A stretch of 7,000 bases of DNA from Nitrospirota bacterium (GTDB lineage: Bacteria; Nitrospirota; Nitrospiria; Nitrospirales; NS-4): the NCBI GenBank assembly GCA_005877565.1, contig VBOK01000018.1:1-7000 (forward strand), written 5' to 3'. Position 1 is the stretch's first letter. Every line of letters starts with the position of its first letter. A program made the translations under genes and the position numbers. The notes under the pieces are model-generated. The model saw only the letters and a list, made by a program, of their open reading frames with translations, was not told the origin of the DNA and ran no database searches. Positions 5,385-7,000 of this stretch are shown here, piece by piece.

Positions 5385-5413
5385 TAGACCTATGTTGAAT
5401 CAACCTACATAAT
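5385..5413 (+). promoter_or_regulatory. Candidate distal promoter of rsbRST with an internal palindrome
   Basis: TAGACC (5385-5390), 17 bp, then CATAAT (5408-5413) forms a possible sigma70 pair. The spacer contains the perfect palindrome GTTGA-A-TCAAC (5394-5404). A regulator bound between -35 and -10 would block or remodel the promoter. The leader to rsbR would be about 170 bases. Confidence 0.35.
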
Positions 5414-5439
5414 ATGTCTTGGGCGTAGATCGAAGCGTC

Positions 5440-5469
5440 TTGACTAAGGGTTGGGACTTGTAGGATAAA
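5440..5469 (+). promoter_or_regulatory. Candidate proximal promoter of rsbRST
   Basis: TTGACT (5440-5445) matches five of six -35 bases. GATAAA (5464-5469, 18 bp spacer) or TAGGAT (5461-5466, 15 bp spacer) could be the -10. The leader would be about 110 bases. Confidence 0.35.
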
Positions 5470-5587
5470 GATTTTTTGGACCGCGAGTTGCATATGCCGG
5501 TTATCTTCCGATGGGTCAGACTGGTCCAGGATGCCAGGTCACCGTGGAGGAATTTTTACAGAGAACCTTGTAAGCAGGGGGTGTATT

Positions 5588-6493
5588 ATGTCTGAAGTGA
5601 AAACCTCGAGAAGCCAGATGGCGTCTCCGCAGGCGTCGAGCGAAACAACGGGGTCGCTCCTACGTGAGCTGGTGCCCCACTTGCGGCAGAACCGGACTCA
5701 ACTGCGCCAGGAGTGGGCGCGACGCATCACTGAAGCCCAGTTGCTCACGGCAATGAGCGCAGACGAGATCTTCACCGAGGCCACCGCCGTCTATGATCAG
5801 TATGTCGAGGCCGTGGAGACCGGGACCTTCGAGGCCCTTCAGGCCTACGCCCGCAACCTGTCCGAACGTATTATTCCACGGGGGGTGGAAACTCATGAGG
5901 TCATCGGCATCGTGCTGCTCCTGCGGGACGTGCTGGCCCGTTCGCTGTTCGCTAAATACCAAGACGACTTCGCGAAGCTCAACCGCATCCTTGACGCCTA
6001 TGAGCCGGCCGCCAACCGTATTGCCAACACGGTGGCGGTCGGCTTTGTCCAGGAACGTGAACGGATCATCCGCGAGCAGCAAGAGGCCATTCGTGAACTC
6101 TCGACCCCTGTCCTTCAGGTCCGCGAGCGGCTGCTGATCCTGCCGATCATTGGGGTGATTGATCCACAACGTGCGCGCCAGTTGACCGAGCAGTTGCTCC
6201 GGGGTATCCGGACCAACCGCGCCAAGGTGGTGGTGATCGACATTACGGGCGTCGCGGCCATGGACTCCCAGATTGCAAACCATCTTGTCCAGACGGTGGA
6301 AGCATCCCGGTTGCTGGGTGCGACGGTCATCGTGACCGGGCTATCTCCGGAAATCGCCCAGACGCTCGTGAACATCGGTGTGGATTTGGGCAAGATGAAT
6401 ACGGTCGGGGACCTGCAGGGTGGAATCGAGGGGGCCGAGAGGCTCTTGGGCTACAAAGTGGTCCCGATCGGAGAACAAACGCCAAATGCCTAA
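5588..6493 (+). CDS. rsbR: RsbR-type stressosome co-antagonist (RsbRD-like helical sensor domain plus STAS)
   Basis: RsbR proteins build the stressosome shell with RsbS and hold the RsbT kinase until stress. This one has 301 residues. Residues 23-155 are all helical and fit the RsbRD-type N-terminal domain rather than the globin-like fold of Bacillus RsbRA. A linker helix (155-172) leads through the typical ELSTPVLQV to the STAS domain (about 184-290), with VVVIDITGVAAMDSQIANHL (214-233), TGLSPEIAQTLVNIG and TVGDLQGGIEGAERLLGY. Ser227 in MDS lies where I place the second RsbT target (Thr205 in B. subtilis). The first target position, in the usual ID(T/S)xRA, appears to be Pro193 here (IDPQRA). 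The start at 5588 has AGGGGGTG 5 bases upstream; a longer frame from 5531 is not needed. It is first in an operon with rsbS 24 bp downstream. Confidence 0.93.
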   Translation: MSEVKTSRSQMASPQASSETTGSLLRELVPHLRQNRTQLRQEWARRITEAQLLTAMSADEIFTEATAVYDQYVEAVETGTFEALQAYARNLSERIIPRGVETHEVIGIVLLLRDVLARSLFAKYQDDFAKLNRILDAYEPAANRIANTVAVGFVQERERIIREQQEAIRELSTPVLQVRERLLILPIIGVIDPQRARQLTEQLLRGIRTNRAKVVVIDITGVAAMDSQIANHLVQTVEASRLLGATVIVTGLSPEIAQTLVNIGVDLGKMNTVGDLQGGIEGAERLLGYKVVPIGEQTPNA

Positions 6494-6517
6494 CGGACTT
6501 CTCCCAGGGTAAAGGCC

Positions 6518-6892
6518 GTGGCCGTTCCGATCCTTAAACAAGGACCGTACCTGATCGCTACGATCCAGTCCGCATTGACGGATTCTGACCTCGTCCAACT
6601 CCGAGACGCCTTGGTCGGGAAGGTCGGGTCGTACCGTTCCCGCGGAGTGATCGTGGACGTGACCGCACTCGACGTGCTCGATTCATTCGCTTCCCGGACC
6701 CTGAGGGATCTCGCGCACATGATCCGCTTACGCGGCGCGGAGACCGTCATTGTCGGCATTCAGCCCGAGGTTGCGTTCACGATGGTGCGGCTCGGCTTGA
6801 CCCTGGAGGGCGTGGCCACGGCGTTGGACCTGGAAGAAGGTCTCTTCTATCTCAACGAGAAACTCAGCTCGTCCCAGCAATCAACCCAGTAA
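6518..6892 (+). CDS. rsbS: RsbS stressosome scaffold / RsbT antagonist
   Basis: RsbS is a single STAS-domain protein that, with RsbR, forms the stressosome core and binds RsbT; its phosphorylation by RsbT frees the kinase. The 124-residue protein aligns over its length with B. subtilis RsbS. It begins VPILKQGPYLIATIQSALTD, as in PILKLYNCLLVSIQ. It then reads VIVDVTALDVLDSFASRTL, where Ser56 matches the phospho-site Ser59, and continues GIQPEVAFTMVRLGLTLEGVATALDLEEGL. The start is a GTG at 6518 with AAAGG 3 bases upstream, a modest ribosome site that may lean on translation from rsbR. It sits 24 bp after rsbR and 17 bp before rsbT with no terminator, so all three are co-transcribed. Confidence 0.95.
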   Translation: MAVPILKQGPYLIATIQSALTDSDLVQLRDALVGKVGSYRSRGVIVDVTALDVLDSFASRTLRDLAHMIRLRGAETVIVGIQPEVAFTMVRLGLTLEGVATALDLEEGLFYLNEKLSSSQQSTQ

Positions 6893-6909
6893 GAAGGCTA
6901 ACTTCTGTC

Positions 6910-7000
6910 GTGGATGACGTGCAGGTGCCGATCAATTCGGATCTCGACCTTGTGCGGGCGCGCGAGAAGGGCCGCGTCTTGGCGGGGCAGTTAGGTTTCG
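6910..7000 (+). CDS. rsbT: RsbT switch kinase, N-terminus only (cut by the window edge)
   Basis: The 30 visible residues read VDDVQVPINSDLDLVRAREKGRVLAGQLGF. They match the start of RsbT (B. subtilis: V-R-I-x-x-E-x-D-I-V-x-A-R-x-x-G-R-x-x-A-x-x-L-G-F). RsbT is a GHKL-fold serine/threonine kinase that phosphorylates RsbS and RsbR and, when released, activates an RsbU-like phosphatase or another output. The ATP-binding motifs lie beyond the edge. The GTG at 6910 is chosen as start because it is 17 bp after rsbS; further GTGs at 6919 and 6925 are in frame. The order rsbR-rsbS-rsbT is the conserved module. Confidence 0.92.
   Translation, partial: MDDVQVPINSDLDLVRAREKGRVLAGQLGF

Larger units (their letters stand above)
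5119..5587. other. Divergent control region between the PAS gene and the stressosome operon
   Basis: This 469-bp gap has no convincing gene. From left to right it holds the PAS gene leader and candidate promoter, the three ATYAGGTGNATCC-like copies, and two overlapping hairpins at 5304-5335. A GGAGGAGG stretch (5338-5345) and a short G6/C6 hairpin (5356-5371) come next. The palindrome GTTGAATCAAC (5394-5404) lies inside the spacer of a candidate promoter, and a second candidate promoter (5440-5469) is nearer to rsbR. The density of elements suggests regulated transcription of the operon. Confidence 0.6.

Noticed and set aside
5284..5493. 69-residue minus-strand frame in the control region
   Set aside because: It spans hairpins and repeats and shows no domain or convincing start.
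5531..5587. Upstream extension of the rsbR frame
   Set aside because: The ATG at 5588 has a good AGGGGGTG and the added residues do not look like a domain.
5660..6283. Long minus-strand frame opposite rsbR
   Set aside because: It is the mirror of a well-supported gene; GC-rich codon use leaves the opposite frame open.
1..7000. CRISPR array, insertion sequence or prophage
   Set aside because: No spaced direct repeats with unique spacers, no transposase or integrase frame and no terminal inverted repeats of that kind were seen. The tRNA gene has no visible att duplication within the window.

Overview
The window looks like a stretch of Gram-negative, environmental bacterial chromosome. It is moderately GC-rich by eye and carries several secreted or membrane proteins, one of them with a lipobox. 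The gene mix is a PsiE-like membrane protein, an AttH/CrtC-like lipocalin protein, a sirtuin, a PAS protein ending in an LPICAxCKKIRDD-type Cys-rich tail, and an RsbR-RsbS-RsbT module. This suits Nitrospirota or a similar deep-branching lineage; that placement is inference from family flavour and was not tested.

Left part (1-3109). A minus-strand pair at the left edge holds a secreted AttH/CrtC-like protein (128-1276) followed by the start of a lipoprotein cut by the window edge (1-92). A PsiE-like four-helix membrane protein (1381-1857, +) is divergent from it. Next comes a minus-strand unit that reads, in transcription order, tRNA-Arg(ACG) (3109-3034), a class III sirtuin (cobB-like, 3026-2301), and a small winged-helix-like protein (2231-1893). 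The sirtuin start codon lies a few bases after the tRNA CCA end, with no room for a Shine-Dalgarno. Its stop codon lies inside a perfect 28-bp palindrome.

Middle (3110-4185). About 400 bp without a convincing gene carry a plausible tRNA promoter on the minus strand. They also carry regulatory-looking repeats, including a sigma54-like GG-N10-GC element, on the plus strand. These precede a small secreted beta-rich protein (3512-4084) whose loop holds four 30-bp tandem repeats coding for acidic 10-residue units. A strong intrinsic terminator follows (4134-4185).

Right part (4204-7000). A membrane-anchored PAS protein with a CxxC...CxxC tail (4204-5118, -) is divergent from a stressosome operon: rsbR (5588-6493), rsbS (6518-6892) and the start of rsbT (6910-, cut by the edge). 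The 469-bp region between them holds three copies of an ATYAGGTGNATCC-like element, several hairpins and candidate promoters. By analogy with Bacillus, RsbR and RsbS would form the megadalton signalling shell that holds the RsbT kinase until stress. The output partner (RsbU-like phosphatase or other) must lie past the window. The membrane PAS protein is a possible, unproven, partner.
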